Positions 37,236-46,312 of a stretch of DNA of 64,000 nucleotides are shown here, in pieces. Every line of letters starts with the position of its first letter. The stretch's first letter is position 1. The position numbers and the translations under genes were made by a program. Source of the stretch: Dehalococcoidia bacterium (GTDB lineage: Bacteria > Chloroflexota > Dehalococcoidia > Tepidiformales > Tepidiformaceae); contig PQAO01000026.1 of NCBI GenBank assembly GCA_003104995.1, positions 62,001 to 126,000 of the forward strand, written 5' to 3'. A model generated the notes under the pieces. It had not been told where the DNA came from. It ran no database searches and saw only the letters and a program-made list of their open reading frames with translations.

Positions 37236-37681
37236 TGCTGGAAACCGACGAGATCGAGCAGATCATCCCTCACCGGTACCCTTTCCTCCTGGTCGACCGC
37301 ATCATCGAGATCGAGGAGGGAAAGCGGGCCGTCGGGATCAAGAACGTGACGGCGAACGAGTGGTTCTTCGAAGGCCATTTCCCCGGGAAGAAGGTCATGC
37401 CGGGCGTCCTCATTGTCGAAGCGTTGGCCCAGGTGGCGGCGGTCACACTGCTCAAGGGCGTAGAGATGGCGGGCAAGTCGCCCCTGTTCGGCGGGATCGA
37501 GAACATGCGCTTCCGCAAGCCGGTCCTCCCGGGAGACCAGCTTCGGCTCGAATTCACGCTCGAAAAGATGCGCGGGCCTATCGGCAAAGGACGTGTCAAG
37601 GCCACCGTCGATGGCAAGCTCGCTGCCGAAGGCACGATTTCCTTCGCGCTGGTCGACCTCACCACGGAAGCGGGCTCCTGA
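37235..37681 (+). CDS. fabZ: 3-hydroxyacyl-ACP dehydratase FabZ
   Basis: 148 residues, hot-dog fold; dehydrates 3-hydroxyacyl-ACP in type II fatty acid synthesis. The catalytic segment is [25 protein letters not shown] (His at about residue 48, Glu about 62) and the N-terminal [14 protein letters not shown] is diagnostic. ATG 37235 overlaps the stop of the PHP gene by one base (TGATG). Having fabZ here, apart from other fab genes, suggests operon reshuffling. Confidence 0.94.
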   Translation: MLETDEIEQIIPHRYPFLLVDRIIEIEEGKRAVGIKNVTANEWFFEGHFPGKKVMPGVLIVEALAQVAAVTLLKGVEMAGKSPLFGGIENMRFRKPVLPGDQLRLEFTLEKMRGPIGKGRVKATVDGKLAAEGTISFALVDLTTEAGS

Positions 37682-37739
37682 CCGTCCTCCGGCTGCCCTG
37701 CCCCTTTACGCGGCGGCGGGTAGGATCGTAAAGAACCAT

Positions 37740-38492
37740 ATGAGCGCTCCCAACTCCTCCACCGACTACTACGAAGTCCTGCAGGTCTCGCCCACCGCGA
37801 GCCCTGAAGTGATCGAAGCGGCCTACCAGGGGCTCATGCGGAAGTATGGCGCCGACGCCGACCCCGCCGTGCGCGAGCTCCGGCAGCACGTCGAAGCCGC
37901 CTTCGCAGTGCTCTCGAACGAAGGGCGCCGGGCCGCCTATGATGCAGTGCGCGACGGCGCCCCCGCGCGCCCCGAGCCACCGGCCGAACCTGAGCCCTAT
38001 ACCTTCCGTCCAGCCACGGTCGTCGAGTGCCCGCGGGATCCCGGGGTGCAGACGGCCCTCCGCTGCAGCCGCTGCGAAACGCCGATCTGCCCGAAGTGCC
38101 TCATCCAGAGCCCGGTTGGCGCTCGCTGCCGTGATTGCGCCCGGATCGTGAAGTCGCCGATCTACACGCTCAACAATCGAGGCATCGCGCGGGCCGCGGT
38201 CGCATCCCTCGTGGGCGGCGTGGTGATGGGACTCATCTGGGGCCTCGTCCTCCTACCATTCACCTTCGGCTTCTTCTCTATCTTCCTCGGGGCCGGGTTG
38301 GGCTACGCCTTCACTCGTGCGCTCGAGGTCGCAACCGGCCGCAAACGCGGGCCGATCGTGGTTTCGTTCGCGATCGCGGGGATCGGCGTCGCCTGGGGAA
38401 TGACGTTGCTGTTCATCCCGATGCGGCTCGCGTTCTACGGGCTGGTTGCCGCCGGGATAGCTGCGTACCTGGCCTACCAGAACCTGCGCTAA
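37740..38492 (+). CDS. J-domain membrane protein with B-box-like zinc site
   Basis: 250 residues. N-terminal DnaJ-like domain (about 8-65: YYEVLQVSPTASPEVIEAAY) in which the diagnostic HPD tripeptide is absent (ADADPAV instead), so Hsp70 stimulation is doubtful. Next comes a Cys/His-type module CSRCETPICPKCLIQSPVGARCRDC, resembling B-box/rhomboid-associated zinc domains, and then a four-helix membrane part (about 140-245). A TAGGAT -10-like element lies 14 bases upstream. Function unknown. Confidence 0.75.
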   Translation: MSAPNSSTDYYEVLQVSPTASPEVIEAAYQGLMRKYGADADPAVRELRQHVEAAFAVLSNEGRRAAYDAVRDGAPARPEPPAEPEPYTFRPATVVECPRDPGVQTALRCSRCETPICPKCLIQSPVGARCRDCARIVKSPIYTLNNRGIARAAVASLVGGVVMGLIWGLVLLPFTFGFFSIFLGAGLGYAFTRALEVATGRKRGPIVVSFAIAGIGVAWGMTLLFIPMRLAFYGLVAAGIAAYLAYQNLR

Positions 38493-38538
38493 TCGAATCC
38501 GGAGCGGATCCGGAGAGTTGCGGGACGGGGCGGGCGGA

Positions 38539-38814
38539 CTACCAGGGATAGTGCTGGACGTAGAAGCTCATGCCGATGATGAACCCCACTACGCCGACTC
38601 CAAGGACCAGGATGGTGAGCAGGTCCTTCTTCACATGGCTGTAGTCGCGCGTCACATGGTGTTCGCGGTGGCGTGCCGGCGCTCTGCGCAGCTCTCGCGA
38701 ACGCTCGGCTTGCTGGTCCGCATCCATGCCGGTGACCGGGCGAGGGAGGGCGGTGGCCGGCGCATTGAGGCGGCGGCGAGGGCGGCGAGGCTGGCGTGCG
38801 GTCATCCATCGCAT
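38539..38814 (-). CDS. Small single-span membrane protein
   Basis: 91 residues: an Arg/Pro-rich basic N-terminal half (residues 1-55), then KKDLLTILVLGVGVVGFIIGMSFYVQHYPW forming one membrane helix at the C-terminal end. The topology suggests a tail-anchored cytoplasmic basic segment. It ends the minus-strand chemotaxis group but no functional link is evident. Confidence 0.6.
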   Translation of the reverse strand: MRWMTARQPRRPRRRLNAPATALPRPVTGMDADQQAERSRELRRAPARHREHHVTRDYSHVKKDLLTILVLGVGVVGFIIGMSFYVQHYPW

Positions 38815-38854
38815 GGTAGCGATGGGGCTACGAACGGTACAGCCGCGGTACTGG

Positions 38855-39376
38855 CTAGACTTCCTTGACGGCGATGTCGATCGTGAACTCGCCGAAGCTG
38901 ACGAGGAGCGGCACCACCAGCCGCGTCAGGTTGAGCGTGGCGATCGAACTCCCCTTGCCGAGCAGAAGCACGGGAGGCGACATGTCGCTCGGAAACCCGT
39001 TCTTTTCGAGCCCGATGCCTGCCTGGCCCGTGATCATGTTCGCGAGCTCCCCGATGGCGCTCTGTCCGAGCGCGTCAAGTTCGGCAATCGGCTCACCGAT
39101 CATCCTCGAAGCGAAGCCAAGGGCCGTCTCCATTGACATCGAATAGATGACCAGGCCGGCCACGCCGCCGGTGATCGCGATGAGCGCGCTGACCTCGTTG
39201 CTGGTCTGCGGCGAGCGCACGCGGTGCAGTTGGCCCCGGTTCACGGGCTCCTGGCACTCTTGCTGGATCACCCGGGCCGCGGCTTCAACGAACGGCCCGA
39301 TGAGTTCCAGCCGCGCGCGTTCGGGAGCCTCGGCAGCAGCCTTCGCAGCCTCATCAACCGTAATCTTCGCCAGCAT
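38855..39376 (-). CDS. cheX: CheX-type chemotaxis phosphatase
   Basis: 173 residues of the CheC/CheX/FliY phosphatase family, which dephosphorylates CheY-P. The active-site helix is QSAIGELANMITGQAG (Glu and Asn separated by two residues, about residue 107-122). The domain shows the family order of strand IAITGGVAGLVIYSM, helix, and PPVLLLGKG. GGAGG stands 5 bases before the ATG. Lies downstream of fliM and an unknown gene on the same strand. Confidence 0.82.
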   Translation of the reverse strand: MLAKITVDEAAKAAAEAPERARLELIGPFVEAAARVIQQECQEPVNRGQLHRVRSPQTSNEVSALIAITGGVAGLVIYSMSMETALGFASRMIGEPIAELDALGQSAIGELANMITGQAGIGLEKNGFPSDMSPPVLLLGKGSSIATLNLTRLVVPLLVSFGEFTIDIAVKEV

Positions 39377-39436
39377 ATGATCCTCCAGGGGCAGCCGACT
39401 GCTGCCGGCCGGGTGTTGGGAAAGCGTCGCGGCCGG

Positions 39437-39787
39437 TCAGCTCACCTGAAGGGTCCGCCCAAGGTCCGTGGCGTATGCGCCGAAGTCGTCGATATCGCGC
39501 GAGGTAATGGTCACCGTACCGGGCAGCTGGCCCTGCTCTTCGAGCCGCAGCGCAATCTCCCAGCGAGCCCAGGTCTTCAGGAGCGCCGTCTTCTCGACGG
39601 CCGCAAACCGCGCGCGGGCCATCTGCTGGACGATCTTCCTGTGGGCATCCTGGGAGATCATCACCGTCACGTTCGACATGCCTGCGCGCCCGCCGTCCAC
39701 TTTGAAGACGAGGCGATGGAATCCCGAGCCCCCACTCATGATCTCGGACGACATCAGCACAGCTCGGACTGGAATCGTGTTACTCAT
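39437..39787 (-). CDS. Unknown protein between fliM and cheX
   Basis: 116 residues from ATG 39787, which overlaps the fliM stop by 8 bases; an ATG four codons earlier is also open. I do not recognise the family. Predicted pattern is strand-rich ends (IPVRAVLMSSEIM, HRLVFKVDGG, VTVMISQDA; TVTITSRDID) with a central helix (HRKIVQQMARARFAAVEKTALLKTW). No membrane helix or signal. Tight coupling to fliM and position before cheX argue for a part in the motor-switch or adaptation branch. Confidence 0.65.
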   Translation of the reverse strand: MSNTIPVRAVLMSSEIMSGGSGFHRLVFKVDGGRAGMSNVTVMISQDAHRKIVQQMARARFAAVEKTALLKTWARWEIALRLEEQGQLPGTVTITSRDIDDFGAYATDLGRTLQVS

Positions 39788-40829
39788 CGGCGCCGTCATC
39801 TCCGAACGTCCTCACCAATCCATCATCGTCAACCAGTCCCGAAACCTGTAGCGCAAGCTTTCGGCCCTGCGTACCCGCGAATCCCGCGAACCGCTCGCAG
39901 TTCCCGACGAGCACCCGCAATGGATCGGAAACGAGGTGGTCGAGCACGATGACGTCGCCAGGTGCCAGCTCAGCGAGGTCCGTTGCATCCACGCGGGCGT
40001 CTCCGAGCATCGTGCGCACCAGGACTGAAAGCGGCATTAGTTGCTCCTCCTTCACCCGCGCCTCGTCCTTCACTGAACGCGACGGCCGGTTGTCGAACAG
40101 GCTCTGGCCGGTCAGCTTGGGGAGGATCTGCTCCAGGATGGTCAGCGGGAAGCACAGCGAGATTCCGCCCGTCTGTTCGGCCAGGCGGACTTCGTACCAG
40201 GCAGTGATCACGAACTCCGACGGCTGGATGGCGTGCATGACCTGCGGTCCGAGCGCGAGCTCTGAGACGTCCGGCGTCAGCTCGACCACGCGCGCCCAGG
40301 GCTCGATCAGCGACCGCGCGATGTCCATACCAATGTGCCGGATGAGGGAGGTCTCGATATCCGTGAGGTCGCGGTTCATGACCCGTGCCGCGCGCTTGCC
40401 CTTGCCGCCGAGCAGCCTGTCGATGATGCCGAAGGCCACGTCGAGCCCGAAGGCCGTGACGGCATAACCCTGCAAAGGCGACATGTCGATGATGATCACC
40501 ACCGACGACGGGCCGATCTGGTTCACGTATTCCTCATAGATGCCGCGCTCCAGGGCGCTCAGGCGCGCTTCGACCGGCGCCCGCAGCCGCCCCGAGAAGT
40601 TCGCGGCAATCGCCCCGGCCACTCCCTGCTGGATGATCTGCAGTCCGCGGATCTGCTCCTTCGAGAGCTTCTCCGGGTGACGGAAGTCGTAGAGCTTTAC
40701 GCGCTTGCCCGCATCCTTGCGGGCAGGCGGAGGCAGTGCCACCACTGCGTCAGACTCAAGCTGGCTGACATCGGCGGTAAGCAGGGCATCGATTTCGCGT
40801 TGACTGAGGACGGCGTTTTCAGATGCCAC
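39780..40829 (-). CDS. fliM: Flagellar motor switch protein FliM
   Basis: 349 residues; forms the middle of the C-ring and binds CheY-P. The N-terminal CheY-binding peptide is present (VLSQREIDALL at about residues 7-17), followed by the CheC-like middle domain (about 50-240, with GLDVAFGIIDRLLGGKGKRA) and a C-terminal SpoA (surface presentation of antigens) domain (about 265-345: LAELAPGDVIVLDHLVSDPLRVLVG). GTG 40829 has GAGGAG five bases upstream. It is the only flagellar structural gene in the window. Confidence 0.93.
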   Translation of the reverse strand: MASENAVLSQREIDALLTADVSQLESDAVVALPPPARKDAGKRVKLYDFRHPEKLSKEQIRGLQIIQQGVAGAIAANFSGRLRAPVEARLSALERGIYEEYVNQIGPSSVVIIIDMSPLQGYAVTAFGLDVAFGIIDRLLGGKGKRAARVMNRDLTDIETSLIRHIGMDIARSLIEPWARVVELTPDVSELALGPQVMHAIQPSEFVITAWYEVRLAEQTGGISLCFPLTILEQILPKLTGQSLFDNRPSRSVKDEARVKEEQLMPLSVLVRTMLGDARVDATDLAELAPGDVIVLDHLVSDPLRVLVGNCERFAGFAGTQGRKLALQVSGLVDDDGLVRTFGDDGADE

Positions 40830-41048
40830 AGTGACTCCTCTCCGGCGCACAGTCTCCCTGTAATGACTATCGGCCGGGTATACGAGAAGTCCCTAGTGGT
40901 ACGCCGGTGTCACCCTCGTAGCAAGAGACTCGCATCGGGGATATCCCGGGCAGCTTTGGGGGCACCGCCGAATGACGCCCGCGCACCCTTCGCTCGTAGC
41001 TTTAGGAACCAACCGGCACCACCTGCCGGACTTCCAGGAGGTATGCCC

Positions 41049-41558
41049 GTGGCCACCAAGGCGGAACCCACCACAGAGCTCACCGGTCAGCCCGCGACCG
41101 AGGAACACGTCGTTATCTTCCGGCTCGCCGATGAGTACTACGCTCTCGATATCCAGACCGTCCAGGAGATCGTCCGCATGCAGACGATCACCTCGATCCC
41201 TGGCTCCGACTTCTGGGTCGAGGGCATCACCAACCTCCGTGGCCGCGTCGTGCCCGTCATTGACCTCCGCAAGCGTTGCGGCGTCGACGCCGGCGAGTAT
41301 TCCACGGAAACCCGGATCGTCGTCGTAAGCAGCGGGAACGGCATGGTCGGCCTGATCGTCGACGCCGTCTCGGAAGTGCTGCGCATCCCGGGCGACCAGG
41401 TCGAACCCCCGAGCTCAATCGTCTCCGTCCCGGAGAACACCTACCTGCGCGGCATCGCCAAGCTCGATGAGCGGCTGGTCTCCCTCATGGACCTCGAAGG
41501 CGTCCTCCCCGCGGAGATCGAAGACGACCTTGCCTACGCTGCTTCCCGCGCAGCCTGA
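41049..41558 (+). CDS. cheW: Chemotaxis coupling protein CheW
   Basis: 169 residues; couples receptors to CheA. The CheW domain shows VIFRLADEYYALDIQTVQEIVR, WVEGITNLRGRVVPVIDLRKR and RIVVVSSGNGMVGLIVDAVSEVLRI. AGGAGGT sits 6 bases before GTG 41049 and directly adjoins an ATG two codons earlier, so the GTG is preferred. First gene of the cheW-A-C-D-Y-B-R run; about 220 bases of divergent promoter region separate it from fliM. Confidence 0.93.
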   Translation: MATKAEPTTELTGQPATEEHVVIFRLADEYYALDIQTVQEIVRMQTITSIPGSDFWVEGITNLRGRVVPVIDLRKRCGVDAGEYSTETRIVVVSSGNGMVGLIVDAVSEVLRIPGDQVEPPSSIVSVPENTYLRGIAKLDERLVSLMDLEGVLPAEIEDDLAYAASRAA

Positions 41559-41609
41559 CCCGCGCCCGAACTCCACCTTCACCCTACGCACCACGAGGAG
41601 TGCCGCCGC

Positions 41610-43718
41610 ATGGCAAGCACTAAAGGCCAACGCCTGCAGTTCGATCTCGACGATGACGACCTGAAGCTCTTCTGCGAAGAGGCAGACGAGCAAATCGAGC
41701 TGCTCGACACCTCGCTGGTGCAGCTTGAAGGCGAGCCTGATCCGGACCTGCTCCAGCAGATTTTCCGCGCCGCCCACACGCTCAAGGGTTCCAGCGCCAC
41801 CATCGGCCACAAGAAGATGGCAAGCCTCACCCACGCGATGGAAACGGTACTTGACGCTGTCCGCCAGGGCCGCCGCCGCCCGGGCTCCGAGGTCGTCGAC
41901 GCCCTCCTCGCCGGCCTTGACGCCCTGCGCGTGCTCGCCGACGAGGTGGTCACGGGCATCGATTCGGGCATTGAGACGGCCCGCCTGGAGGCCGACCTCC
42001 ATGCCGTCCTTGAGTCGCACGACGAAACAGAGGCAGCGGCGCCTGCCGAAGCTTCGGGCGTCGCCTACCGGCTCGACCCCGAGCAGGCCGAAGCCGCACT
42101 CGCCGGGATGGACAATGGCACCTCCCTCTACTTCCTGGAAGTTGCGATTGCGGTGGAATGCCAACTGCCGTCGATCCGCAGCTTCCAGGCGCTGCAGGAA
42201 GCCGACGCCCTGGGCCAGGTGCTTGCAACATGGCCGGAACGCGAACATGTGGAAGCGGGCGCCGGCGAGTTCTCGTTGGCCTGCTTCCTGCTTTCCAGCC
42301 AGTCCGATGAGCAGCTCCAGGCGGCCATCCAGGCCGTCACCGACGTCCAGAGCGTCCAGGCCCGCTCGATCGCGCCCGAAGACATCGACAAGCCGCTCAC
42401 CACAACCAGTCAGCCTGCGCACCCGGGCAGCGGCTTGACCGGCCGCCCGCAGCTCACGCTCGTGGAAGATGGCGCTCCGGCCGACGGTGCCCGCGGAAGC
42501 TCGCGCAAGGCAACCCAGTCCGTACGTATCGATGTCGAGCGCCTCGACGGGCTCATGAACCTGGTGGGCGAGCTGGTCATCGACCGCACGCGACTCCAAC
42601 AGATCCGTGAACAGCTCAGTGCGGTGCTGAAAGACGCAAACCTCACCGAACTCACGGAGAACTTCGAGGAAACCACCTCGCACCTGGCCCGTGTCACCGA
42701 CGAACTGCAGGAGCAGATCATGCGCAGCCGCATGCTGCCCGTGCGGTCGGTCCTCACCCGTCTGCCCCGGCTGGTACGCGATGTCGCTGCCAAGTGCGGC
42801 AAGAAGGTCGAACTTGTAACCGCCGGCGAAGAGACCGAGCTCGACCGGTCCGTGATCGAAGAAATCTCCGACCCGCTGGTCCACATCCTCCGCAACGCCG
42901 TTGACCACGGCATCGAGTCCCCCGAGGAGCGGCGCGCCGCGGGCAAACCGGAGACCGGCCTGGTAACCGTCACCGCCTGGAACCAGGAAACCTACATCTA
43001 CCTCTCGGTGAAGGACGACGGCAAAGGCATCGACACATCGACGCTGCGCCGGAAGGTCGTCGAAAAAGGGCTCATGACGCGCGACGCGGCCGAGTCCGCG
43101 AGCGAACAGGAGGCCATCCAGTGGATCTTCCTGCCTGGCCTTTCAACCGCGAAGCAGATCTCTGATGTTTCCGGGCGCGGCGTTGGGATGGACATCGTCC
43201 GCACGAACATCGAACGCCTCAACGGGCAGATCACCCTCCACAGCACCCCCGGCACGGGCTCTGAGGTCATCATCCAGCTGCCGCTCACGCTCGCGACCAC
43301 GAAGGCGCTCATGGTCGTGGCCAATGCCACCGTGTACGCGATTCCGCTGGTGTCTGTCACGGAAGCGCTCGCCGACCACGAAGCCGACATCCACACGGTC
43401 AACGGCAGGAAAACGCTCCGGCTCCGCCAGCGGCTGCTGCCGATGATCGACCTCGCGCGCGCCCTGGGCGACGGCCGCCCACGCCAGATGGAAGCGGGGC
43501 GGTTTGTGGTCGCCGCCCGCCACGGCGAACGCCAGGTCGCCTTCATGGTCGACCGCCTGCTCGGTGAGCAGGACGTTGTCGTCAAGTCGCTTGGCCACAT
43601 GGTCGGCAACCGCAGGGGACTCACGGGCGCAACCATCCTCGGGGATGGCACGCTCGGTCTGATCGTCGATACCGCCAGCCTGGTCAGTGAACAGGCTGCG
43701 CTCGCAACACCGGCCTGA
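41610..43718 (+). CDS. cheA: Chemotaxis histidine kinase CheA
   Basis: 702 residues. P1: phospho-accepting His56 in IFRAAHTLKGSSATIG. A P2-like regulatory region lies between about 150 and 255. P3 dimerisation starts with QSVRIDVERLDGLMNLVGELVIDRTRL. P4 kinase: N box HILRNAVDHGIESPEERR, G1 VKDDGKGID, G2 SGRGVGMDIV and the GTGSEVIIQLPLTLA end. P5 CheW-like domain occupies the last 130 residues (VSVTEALADHEADIH, RFVVAARHGERQVAFMVDRLLGEQ). All catalytic motifs are intact; acts in the cytoplasm at receptor arrays. Confidence 0.95.
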   Translation: MASTKGQRLQFDLDDDDLKLFCEEADEQIELLDTSLVQLEGEPDPDLLQQIFRAAHTLKGSSATIGHKKMASLTHAMETVLDAVRQGRRRPGSEVVDALLAGLDALRVLADEVVTGIDSGIETARLEADLHAVLESHDETEAAAPAEASGVAYRLDPEQAEAALAGMDNGTSLYFLEVAIAVECQLPSIRSFQALQEADALGQVLATWPEREHVEAGAGEFSLACFLLSSQSDEQLQAAIQAVTDVQSVQARSIAPEDIDKPLTTTSQPAHPGSGLTGRPQLTLVEDGAPADGARGSSRKATQSVRIDVERLDGLMNLVGELVIDRTRLQQIREQLSAVLKDANLTELTENFEETTSHLARVTDELQEQIMRSRMLPVRSVLTRLPRLVRDVAAKCGKKVELVTAGEETELDRSVIEEISDPLVHILRNAVDHGIESPEERRAAGKPETGLVTVTAWNQETYIYLSVKDDGKGIDTSTLRRKVVEKGLMTRDAAESASEQEAIQWIFLPGLSTAKQISDVSGRGVGMDIVRTNIERLNGQITLHSTPGTGSEVIIQLPLTLATTKALMVVANATVYAIPLVSVTEALADHEADIHTVNGRKTLRLRQRLLPMIDLARALGDGRPRQMEAGRFVVAARHGERQVAFMVDRLLGEQDVVVKSLGHMVGNRRGLTGATILGDGTLGLIVDTASLVSEQAALATPA

Positions 43719-43745
43719 GCGGGCCCGGACCAAGGGGAGGGACTT

Positions 43746-44339
43746 ATGGCACAAGAAGCGCTTGTCCAAATGCTCACGTTAGTCGCCCGCGACGGCGCCG
43801 TCCGGGCGGGTCGCGGTCTCAGCGGACTCATGGGTCAGCAGATCTCGATCCACGTCCCCAACGTCCGGATCGGCACCAAGGCTGACGCCTGCGACGCGGT
43901 CGGCGGCGAGGAAAACCTGGTGCTCGGGGCCTACCTCTCGATCTCGGGGGACATCACGGGCCATGTCATGTTGCTGTTCCCGGTCGCGCGGGCGCTGGAG
44001 TGTGTCGACCTGATGTGCGGGCAAGCGCCCGGCACCACCGTCGAGCCCGACGAACTGGCCCAGTCCGCCGTCGGAGAACTTGGCAACATCGTCGGTTCGG
44101 CGTTTGTGAACGCTTTGGCCGACGACCTGAACCTCATCCTCCATCCCAGCCCGCCAACGATCATCCACGATATGGCCATCGCGCTCGTGCAGTCGGTCTA
44201 TGCCGAGGTCCTCTCGCAGGGCGGCGATGTCGTGATGATGGATGCGGTCTTCGAGGACGAAAAAGGCCGCACCGCCGGTCTGCTCATCGTGGCGCCGGAC
44301 CCGACCTCGGTCGAGCGGCTCATGAAGGTGGCCGCATGA
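43746..44339 (+). CDS. cheC: CheC-type CheY-P phosphatase
   Basis: 197 residues of the CheC/CheX family. One canonical active-site helix is visible, ELAQSAVGELGNIVGSAFVNAL (about 98-119). A second site of the two-site CheC form is not evident in the C-terminal half (VQSVYAEVLSQGGDVVMMDAV). The cheD start overlaps its stop as ATGA, and CheC-CheD complexes are known to control receptor deamidation and CheY-P decay. Preceded by GGGAGGG. Confidence 0.85.
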   Translation: MAQEALVQMLTLVARDGAVRAGRGLSGLMGQQISIHVPNVRIGTKADACDAVGGEENLVLGAYLSISGDITGHVMLLFPVARALECVDLMCGQAPGTTVEPDELAQSAVGELGNIVGSAFVNALADDLNLILHPSPPTIIHDMAIALVQSVYAEVLSQGGDVVMMDAVFEDEKGRTAGLLIVAPDPTSVERLMKVAA

Positions 44340-44842
44340 CTGCCCCGCCTTCCGAGGCCCGCCGCGTTTCGGTGGGGATCGGGCAACTCGCTATCAGCCG
44401 GGACCCCAAGGAGGTCCTCGTTGCGTACGGGCTCGGGTCCTGCATCGGCATCAGTTGCTACGACCCGCAGTCGCGCGTGAGCGGCCTCGCCCACGTCTTG
44501 CTCCCCAGCTCCGACGGCAAGCGCGTCGAGGACCGCGAACCGGCCAGGTTTGCCGATACCGGGATCGACCTGCTCCTCCGGCGCCTCGCCGAGGCTGGAG
44601 CGTCCCCCCGGCGACTCATCGTCAAGGTCGCCGGGGGCGCTGCTGTGCTCGGCCCGGCGAACGCGGAAAAATTCAAGATTGGCGAAAGAAATGCCGAAGC
44701 CATCAGGGAACGGTTGAAGCACCACGGCATCGCGCCTGCTGCGACCGATGTCGGTGGTGCGAAGGGTCGCACCCTCGAAGTCCACGTTGGCACCGGCAAG
44801 ACATTCGTGAGAACGGCCGCTTCACCGGCCAACGAACTGTAG
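44336..44842 (+). CDS. cheD: Chemoreceptor glutamine deamidase CheD
   Basis: 168 residues. Catalytic cysteine 36 is in AYGLGSCIGISCYD, the histidine (about 53) in GLAHVLLPSSD, and the fold continues with FADTGIDLLLRRL, LIVKVAGGAAVL, IGERNAEAIRERL and a VGGAKGRTLEVHVGTGK ending. Deamidates receptor Gln to Glu and is regulated by CheC, encoded immediately upstream with a 4-base overlap. Confidence 0.93.
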   Translation: MTAPPSEARRVSVGIGQLAISRDPKEVLVAYGLGSCIGISCYDPQSRVSGLAHVLLPSSDGKRVEDREPARFADTGIDLLLRRLAEAGASPRRLIVKVAGGAAVLGPANAEKFKIGERNAEAIRERLKHHGIAPAATDVGGAKGRTLEVHVGTGKTFVRTAASPANEL

Positions 44843-44852
44843 GAGTCCTCCC

Positions 44853-45209
44853 TTGGCAACAATTCTTGTGGTCGATGACGCAGCCTTCATGCGGATGCGC
44901 ATGTCGAAAATCCTGAGCGAAGCGGGCTACCAGGTCGTCCAGGCCGAAAACGGCCTCGAAGCGGTCGCGAAGTACAAGTCCGAAAAACCGGACGCCGTTC
45001 TCATGGATATCACGATGCCAGAAATGGACGGCCTCACCGCGCTTAAGGAGATCAAGTCCCACGACCCGGCCGCGCGGGTCGCCATGGTCACCGCCCTCGG
45101 CCAACAGCAGATCGTCCTGGAGGCCGTGAAGAGCGGCGCCAAGGACTTCCTGGTGAAGCCCTGCGAAGGCGAACGCGTCCTCGCTGCCGTCAGCAAGCTC
45201 TGCGCATAG
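44853..45209 (+). CDS. cheY: Chemotaxis response regulator CheY
   Basis: 118-residue stand-alone receiver domain, TTG start behind TAGGAG. Acid pocket D8/D9 (VVDDAAFMR), phosphorylation site D52 (VLMDITMPEMDG), T80 (MVTALGQ) and K102 (FLVKPCEG) are all present. Phosphorylated by CheA, binds the FliM N-terminal peptide to change motor rotation; CheC and CheX provide dephosphorylation. Confidence 0.93.
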   Translation: MATILVVDDAAFMRMRMSKILSEAGYQVVQAENGLEAVAKYKSEKPDAVLMDITMPEMDGLTALKEIKSHDPAARVAMVTALGQQQIVLEAVKSGAKDFLVKPCEGERVLAAVSKLCA

Positions 45210-45220
45210 GAGGGATCCCC

Positions 45221-46312
45221 GTGGCCTTCCCGGCCTCTTCAAAGGACCGCCAAATCCGGGTCCTTATCGTCGATGACTCCGCCTTCATGCGGCGCGCCAT
45301 CGAACGGCTCCTCTCCCAGGACCCCCGCGTGACCGTGGTTGGCAGCGCCGGCGACGGCATGGAGGGCGTGAAGCGTGCGCTCGAGCTCCGCCCCGACGTC
45401 ATCACCATGGACGTCGAGATGCCGCGCATGGACGGGGTCACGGCCGTGAGCGAGATCATGCAGGCCATTCCGACGCCGATCGTCATGGTATCGACCCTCA
45501 CCAGCGAGGGCGCTGCCACCGCCATCCGCGCTCTGGAGGCCGGCGCCGTCGAATGCATCGGCAAGCCGAGCGGTGTCAGCACTGACCTTGTCAACGTCGG
45601 AGAAAAGCTGGTTGAGGCCGTCGAGCGCGCGAGCGTGGCCCGCGTTCGCCGTCACCGCATCTCGCTCGTCCCTCCCCGTCCGGCGGCCCCCCTCACAGCA
45701 CACCCGGGTGGCATCACCGGGGGCAGGATGCCCGCCCACAACCTGCTGGTCGTCGGCTCCTCGACGGGTGGCCCACCGGCCCTCACCCAGGTCATCCCGC
45801 ATCTTCCGGCTGACCTGATGGCCGCGGTCATCGTGGTCCAACATATGCCTGCGGGCTTCACCGGGGCCCTGGCGCGACGGCTCGATTCGCTCTCGCCGCT
45901 GGCTGTCGCCGAAGCGGTGGAGGGCGAGCCCGTCGTCAACGGCCGCGTCTACCTCGCCCCGGGCGACTACCACTTGACGGTGACGAAGGACAAGCGCATC
46001 CACCTCGATCAGTCGCCAACTGTCCACGGTGTCCGCCCCAGCGTCGACATCACGCTGTTCTCGGTCACCGAGGTCTTCGGCCGGGCGGCAAGCGTCGCCA
46101 TCCTGACCGGCATGGGAAAAGACGGCGCGGAAGGAGCCGCCCGCCTCGAGGCCGCCGGCGGCAAGGTGATCACCCAGGACGAGGCCACCTGTGTCGTCTA
46201 CGGCATGCCGCGCGTGGCGACCGAACGCGCCCAGCGTCCCACCCAGGTCCCGCTTGACCAGGTAGCGCCAGCACTGCTCAAGACTCTTCCCGCGATGAGG
46301 CTCTCCCGATGA
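45221..46312 (+). CDS. cheB: Chemotaxis protein-glutamate methylesterase CheB
   Basis: 363 residues. Receiver domain (about 10-130) with D64 in VITMDVEMPRMDG, linker, and the C-terminal esterase with the catalytic triad: Ser in VVGSSTGGPPAL, His in VVQHMPAGFTGALARRLD and Asp in ILTGMGKDGAEGAARL. Also GARAYVAPGDYH-type element as NGRVYLAPGDYHL. GTG start with GGAGGG upstream. Removes methyl groups from receptors; works against CheR encoded next. Confidence 0.95.
   Translation: MAFPASSKDRQIRVLIVDDSAFMRRAIERLLSQDPRVTVVGSAGDGMEGVKRALELRPDVITMDVEMPRMDGVTAVSEIMQAIPTPIVMVSTLTSEGAATAIRALEAGAVECIGKPSGVSTDLVNVGEKLVEAVERASVARVRRHRISLVPPRPAAPLTAHPGGITGGRMPAHNLLVVGSSTGGPPALTQVIPHLPADLMAAVIVVQHMPAGFTGALARRLDSLSPLAVAEAVEGEPVVNGRVYLAPGDYHLTVTKDKRIHLDQSPTVHGVRPSVDITLFSVTEVFGRAASVAILTGMGKDGAEGAARLEAAGGKVITQDEATCVVYGMPRVATERAQRPTQVPLDQVAPALLKTLPAMRLSR

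Noticed and set aside
40936..40949. GGGATATCCC palindrome between fliM and cheW as operator
   Set aside because: Only 10 bases of symmetry, expected often by chance; no second copy seen near other chemotaxis genes.
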